From Narthecium ossifragum (taxonomy: Eukaryota; Streptophyta; Magnoliopsida; Dioscoreales; Nartheciaceae): a DNA stretch of 64,000 nt. The stretch lies in assembly GCA_963920575.1 (NCBI GenBank), contig OY986968.1, forward strand, positions 9,045,485 to 9,109,484, read 5' to 3'. Both the position numbers and the translations under genes were made by a program. Below the pieces are notes generated by a model. That model was not told the origin of the DNA. It saw only the letters and a program-made list of their open reading frames with translations, and searched no databases. Positions 1-11,247 of this stretch are shown here, one piece after another (position 1 is the first letter of the stretch; each line of letters begins with the position of its first letter).

Positions 1-786
1 TGGGTGGCACTGATCTGAACACACCCCTTGAACCATGTCCCAGTGAAGACAAAGAACTAGCTCAACTGGTCCAAGAGATGACGATTAAGGAACACACACC
101 ACAGGGCGAGGGGTAAGTTATAGAAGCACGGGTACAATTATCAGATGTGTGTGTATAAAATTCAACATACATGTCTGAACTTATGTTCACGAGTATTTAT
201 AGGCTACGCACGTGTACACAATTTATAAACGTGTACGCGGTTTACATGTTTTTCGTGTGTATTCCTAGCTCACACGTGTTCATGCACGCGTATAAATCGG
301 AACACATGTATGTTTTTTTGTCCTTTTACGAGTACTGATTTTTGAACTCCTTGTACACGCAGTCATGAAGATGGGTCTGCTTTCGACACATATGACCCAT
401 ACGAGGAAATATATTTTGCGAATGACTGGGTAGCTGGTAGCGACTGCGAGGAGCTATCGGAGATGTTTGACTGTGACGAGATAGATGAGTACGTTCTCAA
501 CTTCGAAACACCGGAAGCTCAAGCAACCTACTTTTTGAATGCCACCGAGCCATATGTTGGAGAGAGGTACCCACAAGGCAAACCTTAAGCTGTCGCTCGC
601 AAGATACGCACCAGGAAGAGAAGGTTGCCGTCTCAAGACGAGGCATAGTCGAGAACAATGCAGAGATGTTCGAGATGTAAGGTACTTGGGAACAACAAGA
701 AGATTTGTAGAGCACTCATTCATCATGATGCACCCATACGTCTTGTAGTTGTGCCCGGTACAGCACCAGCTCCGTCCGCTGCATGA
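1..786 (+). pseudogene. MULE transposase pseudogene, N-terminal exon tail plus C-terminal exon
   Basis: An open stretch (1 to about 113, beginning GGTDLNTPLEPCPSED) ends at a good donor (gggtaagtt). A 250-nt AT-rich intron follows, with an acceptor (acgcag) at about 361. The last exon (364-786) starts HEDGSAFDTYDPYEEI, has an acidic patch, and carries the knuckle CSRCKVLGNNKKIC, a degenerate CxxCxxxxHxxxxC in which the usual His is Asn; this knuckle typically closes MuDR-type transposases. It has two in-frame stops (TAA near 592, TAG near 648) before its own TGA at 784-786. The central catalytic region is missing, so no active transposase is made. M1 carries a parallel copy at 28284-28652 with different knuckle damage. 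Confidence 0.65.
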
Positions 787-1206
787 TGTTGCGTCTATCT
801 TGTGTATATTGTATGGTGCAGCTAGTGTAGTACACCTTTTGATGTAATGTAAAAACCAGTCATTTTGGCGCTACGTGTATTTTTTATGATGATATGTGTA
901 TTTTTTTATGACGATACGTGTATTGTTTAAAAAATGCGTGTCTCAACTTCTTTTCACGAGTATCTTCAGGATACACACGTGTATAATATTGATGAATGTG
1001 TACGAGGTTTGTTGCATATCACCCAAACAATATCAAGGCATGGCTCCTCCCGCCATCTTCTCTTCTCACTCTCCCCTACCTCCTCTTCTCTTCTTCCTCT
1101 CCACTCTTATCCCATATTCTTTCATCTCTCCTCCCTTTCCACTGCCTCCACTTCTCTACATTCCCAAAATAGTTCATCGGAGAGAGCTTTTCACACATGC
1201 AAGGCA

Positions 1207-1604
1207 ATGAGAAGCGTTCCGCTGCGTTGCCACTTCAATGGACATGCTATAAATCATAAACGAAATCCATATTATTTGGGGGGTACTTCTACTATCGACG
1301 AGTTCTCATCGGACCTTACTCTTGCTCAACTGAAGGCTCACTTTCATGTTCTCAGCAATCTATCTCCTATTGATGTTGAGTTGTTCTTAACATACGAGAT
1401 ACCCGACAATCCATATAGACCATATAGCCTTCTAGACATTGATCTGAACACTCGTTGTTAGAGCCAGCAACTATTCCCCACATACTGGGTGGTATTGATC
1501 TGAACACACCTTTCAAACCATGTCCAAGCGGAGACGAAGAATTAGCTCAACTGGTGGAAGAGATAACAATTAACGGACTCCCACCGGAGGCCGAGGGGTA
1601 AGTT
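1207..1604 (+). pseudogene. MULE transposase N-terminal domain fragment
   Basis: The frame starts MRSVPLRCHFNGHAINHK, continues through GGTSTIDEFSSDLTLAQL to SLLDIDLNTRC, and stops at 1459-1461. After a frame change near 1455 it resumes as EPATIPHILGGIDLNTPFKP and ends at the same gggtaagtt donor as the copy at position 1. The layout (basic start, then a region resembling the PB1-like N-terminal domain of plant MULE transposases, then an acidic stretch) fits a MuDR N-terminus. It is the second copy within M0 and is disrupted by the frameshift. The family assignment comes from its link to the zinc-knuckle exon and is moderately sure. Confidence 0.55.
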
Positions 1605-2204
1605 ATAGAAGCGCGGGTATAATTCTAATATGTGTGTGTATAAAATTCATCATATGTGTCTGAACATCTTTTCATGAGTATTAATATGCTACGCGCGTGT
1701 ACAAAATTTATGAACGTGTACGAGGTCTATGTGCTTTTCACGTGTATTACTAGCTCACACACGTAAAAGGACCAAAATATACACGTGTTTCGATTTATAC
1801 GCGTGCATGAACGCGTGTGTGAGCTAGTAATACACACGAAAAGCAGGTAAATCGCGTACACGTTCATAAATTTTGTACATGTGCGTAGCATATACATACT
1901 CGTAGAGATAATTTTAGACACGTATGTAGAATTTTATACACATACATCTTATAATTATACACGTGCTTCTATAACTTACCCATCGGCCTCCGGCGTGAGT
2001 CCGTTAATTGTCGGGTATCTCGTATGTTAAGAACAACTCAACGTTAATAAGAGATAGATTGCTGAGAACGTAAAAGTGAGCCTTCAGTAGAGCAAGAGTA
2101 AGGTCCGACGAGAACTCGTCGATCGTGGAAGTACCCCCCAAAGAATATGGATTGTGTTCATGATTTATAACATGTCCGTTAAAGTGGCATTGCAGCAGAA
2201 CGTT
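1605..2204. repeat. Inverted-repeat arm of the M0 MULE
   Basis: Sequence from about 1800 to 2204 is an inverted, diverged copy of 1210-1830 (N-terminal exon plus the following intron), so the DNA can fold back around about 1790. The arm is cut at 2204 by insertion of element A and continues at 13576. Confidence 0.7.
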
Positions 2205-4629
2205 TGTGAGGACCTACCCCTCTATCCCTGTGGCTCGTTGTAGACCGCAAGGGCAATTTGGTAAATTGTGCCTTGTTGGTTTGTTTCACACCCGCGTGTG
2301 CACACACTGGCCTTATCTGTGTTCGTGTTTGTTTAGAATGGCTAGGGGAACCCGAGATCGGAAGATCTGAGCTTGGGCTTGTGTTTTAGCCCAAGTTTGC
2401 CTTTCTGAGTAAAGGAGATCGATCTGGATGGCTAGGGAGATCGATCTGGATTGCAAAGGAGATCGATCTGGATTTCAAGGAGATCGATCTGAATTGCAAA
2501 GGAGATCGATCTCACATGCCTTGGAGATCGATCTCACATGCCTTGGAGATCGATCATGCTCGAGTCGGTGTTTTCTTTCTCTTTCGCGAGGACGGTCGTC
2601 GGCCGTCGCTCTCCCCTATCAGAGAGGGAAGACTTCCCCTCCCTTTCCCCTAGCTTTTCCCCATTTTCCCGGCTTTCCCTAGGCTTTTCCTTCCTTTTCC
2701 TTCCTTCCCTTCTCTTCTCTTCTTCTTCCTTCCTTCTCTCTTTCCCGCGGTGCTCTGTTTTCTTCCCTTTACCGCCGGCGAGCTTCATCTCCTCCGTTCT
2801 CCCTCCTCCGACCATCTTTTTTGGCGTTCTAAGGCTCGTTGGATTCGTGACAACGAGAGGAAGATCCCTCAAGTGGTTTGGAAGCTTGTTGGTGATCAAA
2901 TCGCGGGGAATCAGCCGAGGAAAGCGCAGCTAGGTAGGGTTATACCTACTGTGTTCTTTTCGGGTTTTCTTGAGATCTAGCCTTTGGATCTTGTTAATCC
3001 TTGTTTTGTTGGATTCCTTATACCTGTTAGAATTATTGATTTAAGTTTCATGTTGATCAGTTGAGATTTGAGTAGTTTTGATGCAAGATTAGTCTAGAAT
3101 TTCTGGTTTTCTGCTGTTCTTGAGAAACAGCCGGCTTGCGGCGAGTTTTTTGGCCGGAAAGTACATGATTTTGGCTTTTCATAAACATAAGAGTTGTAGC
3201 ACTATTCGTTAGCTTTCCATTCCATCTTGTTTCGTAATTTTCTGATGTATGTACGATTTTTTATGAATTGTTTGCTGGAGGGCTCCGTTGCAGCAATTAA
3301 GTTGGTAAGTGAGTTGATTAGCGGTTTTGATTTGTATTTTCCCGTAAATTCAACTGTTGGATGATTATGATTTTTGGATATGGTGATCCTAGTTTATACA
3401 CCTACTAGTGGCTAAGTTGGATCTTGAATCCGACGTCGTTTGGACGTCGGATCGACGGGATCAATTAGCCCCTAAGTAGTGGTTTTGGGTGTTTGAATAT
3501 AATATTATATTGTGTACTGTTCATCGACGGTTTTCGGGGTTGCTTCCCATTGCAGGAGTCCGCGGTTGACTGTCGCGGTACAGTCGTAATGCCGGGACCC
3601 GTTGCGGATCGGCTGGCAGCGGTTGGTAGTACCGCTGCAGCGATCCAGTAGACTTATATGATGCTTGACATACTGTTGCATGCCTTTCTTATTATCTGTG
3701 TATGTCATGGCATGCATTGTTATTTTGTTCATTAGTTACATTGGTTAGGGCGTGGGTGATCTTTGGGTCGCCGTCCCGAGGCTGGAAGCTCGGACTTAGC
3801 CCTAGGACCGGGGTTGGGTGGTTTGGACCCGGTTTGAATTGTAGTGTACAGTCGATTGGATGATAGGCTTAGATGACTGGAGCACTTGTGGATTGATGAT
3901 TGTAGAGGTCGTGTCGGCCTCGAGTCGGATCTGAGGTGTAGCCGGTGTCCGGTTCTTCTTAAAACTCTTGAGTAGAGGATTTGCCTACTCAGTGGTGTCT
4001 CTTCCCACCAAACAGTGTTCAGTGTCCTGTTGAGAGTTAGCAGTGTCTTTTCCTGCTACTGAGTGTGACCTGACATGTGACCAGCCCGGCTGGAAGACCA
4101 TGATCGTGGGCCTCAGGGACACGCGGTGGGGTTATGAGACCCCTGTATATACCCAGATTCTACTTGAGGGCGACACTGTTGCGTTTCCCTCTTCCTTATG
4201 TGTGTCGTAGTGTAGATCCCTACTGAGCATAGTGCTCACTCCTACCCGGGCTGCGTTTTGCAGGTGCAGGCGGCAGTACCTCTTCTGTGGCCCCTACCGG
4301 GCAGTTGGTTGGCGGTGCGGCGACGCCAGGTAGAGTCTGAGAGGTGGTGATCCTTTACAGCTTTTATCCTATGTTAGTTAGTCTCCTACGGGAGTATGTT
4401 GTATTTTGGATCTTCCCCTCTCCGAGGTTTTGTATATTAACACTTGAGTTTTTAATATGAGGTTCGAGGTTTTGCTAATTAATATTGTCTTTTAATTGAG
4501 GGTGCTTTTGGTGAATTGCTAGGGAGACCAATAGGTTAGAGGGAACCCTCGCCGTTCTTTTTCCGCGTTGGTTAGGTTCCGGTTCGCGTCGCTCGGCCCG
4601 GTTGGGCTTTCGCGGGTCGGGGCGCGACA
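2205..4629 (+). repeat. 5' LTR of element A (2425 bp)
   Basis: It starts TGTGAGGACC and ends GGGGCGCGACA. It matches 9543-9590 plus 11253-13575 almost throughout. Differences seen by eye include a deletion of about 50 bp in the 3' LTR between two short CCGG-containing repeats (5' LTR near 4246-4300, junction near 13236), a 20-bp duplication in the 3' LTR near 12490, and a loss of one GATCGATC unit. A pyrimidine-rich tract (2570-2790) follows the GATCGATC array. I saw no convincing TATA box. Confidence 0.92.
2415..2560 (+). repeat. GGAGATCGATCT palindrome array in LTR A
   Basis: Seven units of about 20-23 bp, each centred on the perfect 10-bp palindrome AGATCGATCT or a one-base variant. The 3' LTR counterpart (11415-11535) has six units, two of them decayed to GATCAATC. 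Copy number differs between two LTRs that were identical at insertion. Confidence 0.9.
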
Positions 4630-4632
4630 GCT

Positions 4633-4644
4633 TGGTATCAGAGC
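4633..4644 (+). other. Primer binding site of element A (tRNA-iMet)
   Basis: TGGTATCAGAGC lies 3 nt after the LTR end. It is the standard plant complement to the 3' end of initiator tRNA-Met and fixes the 5' LTR boundary. Confidence 0.9.
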
Positions 4645-4832
4645 ATAGGTTGTAGATCCCAGGGTTTAGGATCAGGATTCGGTTGAGTTGAGCGTGGAAT
4701 GGGTTAGTTCTATATCTAGAACATCCGTGCATGCTCATTTTGATGTGTTGTGATTTTCCGCTTTCTGTTTGTGTTGTCTTATTTTGGCGGCTTCTGACGA
4801 GTGAACGCTCGTGCTCGTTGGTGATTGCACAG

Positions 4833-5864
4833 ATGTCGGGAGCTCGAGTCCGACCTACGGTTGTTGGTCTAGGTGGGGCACGACCTGGTCGGCCTGCCCG
4901 ACTAGACGGGGTAGCACCTGTCAGGACAGTCAGAGCTCGACGTACTGGACCATCACCAGCGACGGTTGCGGTCGCACGGGAGGAGGCTCCTCTCGCCGAG
5001 GAGGGGGTCCTCGCTCCGGTCGACGGGCGGGCCGCGGCAGTGGTCATGATGGACTTCCAGCGGCTGAACTCGCCTAGGTTCAGCGGTGAGACTGGAGATC
5101 CGACCACGGCAGACGGCTGGCTCCGAGGAGTCACGCGCGTTCTCGACGCTCTCTTCGTCGGGGATGACCGGATCCGGGTCACCCTCGCGGCGTTCCAGCT
5201 CGATGGTGACGCCCTTGACTGGTGGTGCACTGCCCAGCACACCAGTGGCGGAGAGGAGCCAACGTGGGAGGAGTTCAGGGCGTTGTTCTTGGACGCGTAC
5301 TTCCCGGAGAGTACGCGTGATGCCCTGTCTCGCGAGTACCAGTCCCTCTTGCAGGGTACTCGCACTGGTCAGCAGTATGCCACTCAGTTCACGCACTTGG
5401 TCCGTTTTGCGGGGGCAGTGGCAGCAGATCCAGTGTCCAGGGCACGGCAGTTTGATTGGGGTCTTCGTCCAGAGATCAGGCTCCAGACGTGTTCCCACCA
5501 CTTCCAGACATACACAATAGTTCTGAACTGCGCCTTAGTTGTGGAGGCGCAGTCGCAGGACGAGAGGTGCCGGGCAGTTCCACCGGCATCCTCTACCAGT
5601 GCACCGCAGAGGTCCCAGTTCAGAGGGGGATATAGCGGAGGGCACCAGCGGCGTCAGCGACGCTTTCAGCAGCGGTCGCAGCGCCCGCAGCAGTTCCAGG
5701 CACAGTCGCCGAGTCTGCCAGGCCAGTTTCTCCTGACGGCCGGGCCGTCTGGGGGGGACCAGGGACGACAGCCGGGCGCGTCAGTCACTTGCTACCTGTG
5801 CGGACAGCCGGGGCACTACCGTAGAGACTGCACTTCGCGAGGAGCGCAGGGCGCTATGCCGTAA
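4833..5864 (+). CDS. gag: Gag of element A
   Basis: A polyprotein of 343 codons starts MSGARVRPTVVGLGG; an in-frame ATG 34 codons upstream has a leader unlike Gag, so this start is preferred. The retrotransposon gag domain spans about residues 70-200 (FSGETGDPTTADGWL, then WEEFRALFLDAYFP). A Gln/Arg-rich linker leads to a C-terminal CCHC knuckle CYLCGQPGHYRRDC near residue 320, expected to bind element RNA. The frame ends at TAA 5862-5864, but pol continues in the same frame directly after it. In this lineage gag and pol are usually one reading frame, so the TAA is probably an acquired stop (CAA to TAA would explain it). Gag itself looks intact. Confidence 0.9.
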   Translation: MSGARVRPTVVGLGGARPGRPARLDGVAPVRTVRARRTGPSPATVAVAREEAPLAEEGVLAPVDGRAAAVVMMDFQRLNSPRFSGETGDPTTADGWLRGVTRVLDALFVGDDRIRVTLAAFQLDGDALDWWCTAQHTSGGEEPTWEEFRALFLDAYFPESTRDALSREYQSLLQGTRTGQQYATQFTHLVRFAGAVAADPVSRARQFDWGLRPEIRLQTCSHHFQTYTIVLNCALVVEAQSQDERCRAVPPASSTSAPQRSQFRGGYSGGHQRRQRRFQQRSQRPQQFQAQSPSLPGQFLLTAGPSGGDQGRQPGASVTCYLCGQPGHYRRDCTSRGAQGAMP

Positions 5865-8800
5865 GGCAGTACAGGCGGAGGGTCCGGTGCCTGGCAGGGG
5901 AGCGGAGGCGGACGCGGGCCGGGGCGTCCCAGAGGCAAAGGCGGCCAGCGGGGGCAGGTGTTTGCCCTCCCAGTTCGCGAGCGGCAGGACACCGTCCAGC
6001 TGTATCAGCCGCCACCGCATTATCAGCCACCACTACAGTACCAGCAGCCGCAGCAGTATCAGCAGGCAGCGGCAGAGCCAACCGTCCTCAGAGGTATCTT
6101 TCAGCTTTCTAGTTCTTTAGTAGATGTGCTGATAGACTCTGGGGCGTCTCATTCCTATATTGCTAGCATGTGTGTGGCATCGCTAGGATTAGAGACGAGT
6201 TGGCTAGAGGTGGCACAGTCTGTAGATTCACCGATCGAAGGCACAGTCAGGGTAGACCGGGTCTGCCGATCTTATTCTTTGGAGGTTGGAGGCCTGCGTG
6301 TCTGTCTAGACCTGCGGGTGCTAGACATGACGGGCTTCGATGTGATACTCGGTATGGACTGGTTAGCAGCATACCGAGCTATCATCGACTGTGGTTGCCG
6401 GAGGGTGGTCGCTTGGACACCCGATGGGACACAGTTTGTGTTGTTGGGGGATCGGTTCTCAGCCGATTCCTTTGCTTGTGGTGTGGGGAGGTGTGGCAGC
6501 GAGCTTTCAGCCTTGCTGGCCAGCCTGTCCCTGTTTGGGTCAGAGGTAGTGCAGCTGAGCAGTTTCCCCAGGATCGTGTGCGACTACACCGACGTGTTTC
6601 CCGAGGTGTTGCCAGGGCTTCCACCTCCCAGAGAGGTCGATTTTGAGATCGACCTGGTACCGGGTACCGCACCGATCTCTCTCCCAGCTTTCAGGATGGC
6701 ACCAGCAGAGCAGAGTGAGTTGAGGACCCAGCTAGACGAGCTTACCAGCAGAGGCTTCATCCGTCCCAGCATGTCTCCCTGGGGGGCGCCAGTGTTGTTC
6801 GCAAAGATGAAGGATGGTACCCTTCGACTTTGCATAGACTACTGGCGGCTCAACAGGGTAACGGTGAAGAACCGAATTCCAATGCCGAGGATCGACGACC
6901 TGTTTGACCAGTTGCGAGGATCTTCAGTGTTCTCGAAGATCGATCTCCGCACCGGCTACCACCAGTTGAGGGTTCGGGATTGCGACATCCCGAAGACGGC
7001 TTTTCGGACTCGGTACGGCCTGTACGAGTTCGTGGTGATGCCGTTTGGGCTGACGAATGCACCAGCAGCGTTCATGGATCTCATGCAGAGGATCTTCCGG
7101 CCTTTCCTAGATGAGTTCGTGGTGGTGTTCGTCGACGACATCCTTATCTACTCCCAGTCAGAGGCGGAGCACGAGCGACACTTGGCGACAGTGTTGCAGC
7201 TACTTCGGGAGCATCGGCTTTATGCCAAGGCTTCTAAGTGCGAGTTCTGGCTTGCACAGGTGGGAATCCTTGGACACGTGGTGTCGGCAGCAGGGATCTC
7301 AGTTGACCCGGCCAAGGTCGAGGCAGTGGTACAGTGGCAGAGACCGAGAACAGTGTTTGAGGTCCGTAGTTTCTTAGGCCTGGCGGGTTACTACAGACGG
7401 TTCGTGCGGGACTTCTCCAAAGTTGCCGGACCGTTGACCAGACTGACACAAAAGGCCGTCCCGTTCGTGTGGGATGATGCTTGTGAGCGAACCTTCGTGG
7501 AGCTGAGGACGAGGTTGACCAGTGCGCCGGTGCTGATCGTCCCCGAGCGAGGTGTTGGTTACAGTGTTTACTGCGACGCCAGCGGTGAGGGTTTGGGGTG
7601 TGTCCTCATGCAGGAGGGCCACGTAGTTTCCTATGGTTCTCGTCAGTTGAAGAACCATGAGAGGAACTACTCGACTCACGACTTGGAGCTAGCAGCGGTG
7701 GTCTTCGCCCTGAAGACCTGGCGGCATTATCTCTATGGTGAGAAGTTCTCAGTCTTCTCGGACCATAAGAGTTTGAGCCACGTTTTCACCCAACGTGACC
7801 TCAACCTGAGGCAGCGACGCTGGATGGAGCTACTGGAGGACTACCACTTTGCGCTGCATTACCATCCTGGTAAGGCAAACGTCGTAGTAGACGCGCTGAG
7901 CAGACAGGTGAGAGACACCAGAGCAGCAGTTGCAGGGTTGTTAGCTCGGCAGTGGCAGGTTCTAGAGACGGCGGGCCAGTTGGGGCTCGAGTTTGAGGAA
8001 CGGGGATCCAGCAGCTTCCTCTACGCAGTGCAGAGTATGCCAACAGTCTTAGCCAGAGTGTTAGAGGCACAGCACAGTGACCCAGAGCTCGAGGAGTTAC
8101 GCACAGCAGCGGGCACTGAGGGCGCAGACGGAGACTGGACAGTATCACCAGACGGAGGGCTACGGTTTCGAGGCAGAGTAGCGGTTCCTGCAGATCCAGT
8201 TCTTCGAGACGACATCCTACGAGAGTTCCACCACTCTCACTTTGCGGTTCATCCCGGCGGCACCAAGATGTACCAGGATCTTCGGCGACAGTTCTGGTGG
8301 CGCGGGATGAAGAGGGCAGTGACGGAGTTCGTATCGCACTGCCTTACCTGTCAGAAGGTCAAGGCAGAGCACCAGCGGACTCCGGGGTTACTTCAGCCGC
8401 TTCCACTAGCTGAGTGGAAGTGGGAGCACATCACGATGGACTTCGTGACCGGGCTACCGAGATCCCCTAGGGGGAATGACGCGATTTGGGTCATCGTTGA
8501 TCGATTGACCAAGTCGGCGCACTTCCTGCCTATGCGGGTGACAGACTCGATCGACAGGTTGGGCAGTTTGTACGTCAGAGAGGTGGTCAGACTACACGGA
8601 GTTCCAGTTTCTATCGTGTCAGACCGTGACCCCAGGTTCACCAGCAGGTTCTGGCGCGACTTTCAGGAGGCAGTTGGCACACTCCTGACTTTCAGTACGG
8701 CGTTCCATCCGCAGACAGACGGGCAGTCAGAGCGGACTATCCAGATCCTGGAGGACATGCTGAGAGCATGTGTCCTTGACGCAGGAGGCAGCTGGGAGGA

Positions 8801-9038
8801 GCACGTTCCCTTGGTGGAGTTTGCCTACAACAACAGCTACCAGTCCAGTCTTGGAGTAGCACCTTTCGAGGCGCTGTACGGTAGGTCGTGTCGTTCCCCA
8901 GTGTGCTGGACAGAGGTTGGAGAGGCTTCACTCACCGGTCCAGACATCGTCAGGCAGTCGTCAGAGAGGTTAGTACAGATCAGGCAGAGGCTTCTGACGG
9001 CTCAGAGCCGGCAGAAGAGTTATGCAGATCAGAGGTGA
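5865..9038 (+). pseudogene. pol: Pol of element A: protease, RT, RNase H, integrase
   Basis: The frame is open from the gag stop to TGA 9036-9038. In order it shows an aspartic protease with [13 protein letters not shown] (DSG at 6135); reverse transcriptase with [27 protein letters not shown] and the catalytic [10 protein letters not shown] (7128-7139); RNase H with [28 protein letters not shown] and FSDHKSL; the linker DALSR; and integrase with an HHCC finger (8230-8355) and DDE residues in [18 protein letters not shown] and [11 protein letters not shown]. One oddity is DYW in place of the usual DYR in RT, consistent with CGG to TGG. The closing TGA falls where the family has Arg (YADQR-stop-RPLEF), so CGA to TGA is likely. 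Enzymatic motifs are otherwise intact. Confidence 0.93.
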
Positions 9039-9469
9039 CGACCGTTGGAGTTTGCAGTCGGCGACCGAGTGTTCTTGCGAGCATCGCCGTACAGATGTTC
9101 TGTCAGGTTTGGCAAAGGTGGCAAATTGGCGCCGAGGTTCGTCGGGCCGTTTGAGATCTTAGAGAGGGTCGGCGAGGTAGCTTGCCGCCTGGATCTTCCT
9201 CGGCACATGTCTACTGTGCATCCGACTTTCCATGTGTCGATGCTGAGGAAGTATCACCCAGACCCGTCTCATGTCATCAGGGTGAATGACATTGAGCTTG
9301 AGGTAGACGCGAGCTTTGTTGAGCAGCCGGTTCAGGTACTTGACCGGAGGGATCAGGTCTTGCGGGGCACAGAGGCACCGAAGAGGTCACTTGGGAGCGC
9401 GAGGCGCGCATGCGGCAGGAGTTTCCACAGTTGTTTTCTTCTCCAGGTACTTCTTGTCATGTCCTCTAG
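9039..9469 (+). pseudogene. Integrase C-terminus and broken chromodomain of element A
   Basis: This continues the pol frame past TGA 9036 with RPLEFAVGDRVFLRAS, FVGPFEILERVGEVACRL and HPTFHVSMLRKYHPDPSHV: the integrase C-terminal barrel and the approach to the chromodomain. The chromodomain opens (EQPVQVLDRRDQVLRG), but its middle is missing. The end of the domain (TEEVTWEREARMRQEFPQLF) is read in another frame and stops at 9467-9469. This indicates an internal deletion plus frameshift near 9365. The chromodomain normally steers integration toward modified chromatin, so this copy could not use it normally. Confidence 0.82.
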
Positions 9470-9525
9470 TGTAGCTGTTTTATTGTTCCGAGCCCTACCC
9501 TTATCGAATCTCGGGACGAGATTTC

Positions 9526-9542
9526 CTTTAAGGGTAATAGGA
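9526..9542 (+). other. Polypurine tract of element A
   Basis: A purine-rich run (TTAAGGGTAATAGGA) directly abuts TGTGAGGACC, the start of the 3' LTR; such a tract primes plus-strand synthesis. It is poorer in purines than typical. Confidence 0.6.
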
Positions 9543-9590
9543 TGTGAGGACCTGCTCCTCTATCCCTGTGGCTCGTTGTAGACCGCAAGG

Positions 9591-11247
9591 TGATGTCGCT
9601 CCAATGTGTCACACACAGCGGTCGCGGTGCAGTACAGCATAAGAGAGGTCGAATCCCACAGAGAGACAAGCAGGAAAGATCCAGAAACACAGATAATAAT
9701 ATATTGAAAACAATCAAGAAAGCTAACTAAACTAAATTAGATCAAAGGATAAATGATAATGTAGGATTAACTAAAGATATCAGGCTTTTGATAAGGCTAG
9801 GCTTCAGAAATCACTTCACTCGGATTTAGGTTCTTCTCTTCTCAATGGTTCATATGATACTCAGTTAAGAGATTCACATCCCAATCACCTTAACCGGAAG
9901 AAATAGAATTATGAATCTAATAAAATATATAAATGTCTCTTCCTACGATTGGTTCTTCCTTTTTATAGTGCTAACTTCATCCAACCAAACCTAAGAATAC
10001 ACGATACCGGCTGTCACTACAGGCAACGCGTAGCAAAAGTTCATCGGGACAAAGCCCTAACTCTAATCGGATCTCTAAGAATACACAATACCAACTCTCA
10101 CAATCGGCAATGCATAGCAAAGATCTCACGGTATAGAGCCCCAACCTTATCTAACCAGATCCCTAAGAATACACAATACCAGCTGTCACTACGGGCAATG
10201 CATAGCAAAGGTCTCACGAGACTCGGTAGGAGAATCAAAGGAGATAACTATGGGATCACAATATCATAAAAGAAGCATAACTGGATTTATAATAATGTTT
10301 AACCACAAAGCAATCTGTGAAGATCCAATACATAAGAAGAGTTTAACAATAAAGATTAAAAACTATGAACCACTGTTGGAGAAGAAGCCCTAGTCCTCGC
10401 TAGATCATCCGTCCGCCATGCCCGCGGATTACTCGGCCATGGATGGAGATTCCTTCATCTTCTTCCCTTCAGAAACGTCCAGAAAAAGCCTCCAAAAACG
10501 TCCAAGAAGTCCCCCTCAAACCTTAGAAAGAGTCCTATTTATAGCCCCAAAGTCTCTCCATCAACGGATTTGATCTAAACCGTTGATTTAATTCACTGGG
10601 AACGTCCGATCGATCCTACTCGGGATGTTGGATCGATCGGTCTCATTAAAATCTTCAACTTCTATGTACGCCCGAGTCCGATCGATCGAAGTATGGGCGC
10701 TGGATCGATCGGATGCGTTAAAATCCGCTGATTTTGGCTTTTTCGGAGTCCGATCGATCGGACCATTGGTGTTGGATCGATCGGACCCCATAGGAGCGAT
10801 GGAGGGATCAATCGGATGCGTTGTGGCTGAAAAACACATGTTCTGTCACGTTTTTGCGTGGTCCGATCGATCGGCGGATCGCTCGGACTTCCAGCTTATT
10901 TTCCTTTCTGCCATTCAGACTGCGTATCGGTACTGAAATTGCCGTAACTTCCTCTAAGAAACTCGAAATCATGAACCGTAAAATTCTCCAGAATCTAGAC
11001 TTCAAGAGCTTTCCAACCATATATGGCACATCATCTGGTTCTTCATGAACAGGTACAGATTAATTATTGAAGGTGATCCATATACTCTTTTCAGCTTCTT
11101 TTAGCCCCAATTTCCTGCATTTTCCAAACAACCATGTGAAGCAACATATAGACATAAAAATAGTAATAAAGATGCTGATTAAGGATAATAATCTAGCAAT
11201 TGAGATGGTTATAAGACTGTTCAGAGTGCACTTTCATGCACTCATCA
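9591..11247 (-). mobile_element. Solo LTR of family B (copy B2), nested in LTR A
   Basis: A 1657-bp LTR in reverse orientation (plus strand TGATGTCGCTCC to ATGCACTCATCA) is flanked by perfect 5-bp duplications CAAGG (9586-9590 and 11248-11252). No internal region is present, so it arose by LTR-LTR recombination. It matches the 5' LTR of the Athila-like element (13745-15363) and copy B3 (46049-47779) over its length. It has a TATA box (reverse complement CTATAAATAG at 10535-10544), and upstream of it a dense CGATCGATC palindrome array (10600-10890). Confidence 0.95.
10600..10890 (-). repeat. TCCGATCGATCGGA palindrome array in solo LTR B2
   Basis: About eight to ten copies of a palindromic core (GATCGATCGGAC and variants) sit at irregular 20-50 bp spacing, just upstream of the LTR's TATA box. 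The other B LTRs carry the same array with different copy numbers and mutations. Confidence 0.9.

Larger units (their letters stand above)
1..2204 (+). mobile_element. MULE family M, copy M0, left segment
   Basis: This is a decayed Mutator-like element whose left end lies outside the window. It contains exons of a MuDR-type transposase (1-786 and 1207-1604), transposase intron sequence and an inverted copy of the N-terminal exon (about 1800-2204), but no DDE catalytic core. After interruption by retrotransposon A it resumes at 13576-13744, and its right terminal region lies at 20905-21192. Family membership rests on a CCHC zinc knuckle and on close similarity to copy M1 (27542-34614), which has intact ends and a 9-bp target duplication. 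The segment is clearly non-autonomous. Confidence 0.75.

Noticed and set aside
539..748. ORF MPPSHMLERGTHKANLKL as a protein
   Set aside because: It is a shifted frame of the MULE transposase C-terminal exon; the frame with the zinc knuckle is the meaningful one.
2415..2560. CRISPR-like direct repeats
   Set aside because: Plant LTR context, irregular spacing, palindromic cores, 'spacers' that are themselves repeated, and no cas genes.
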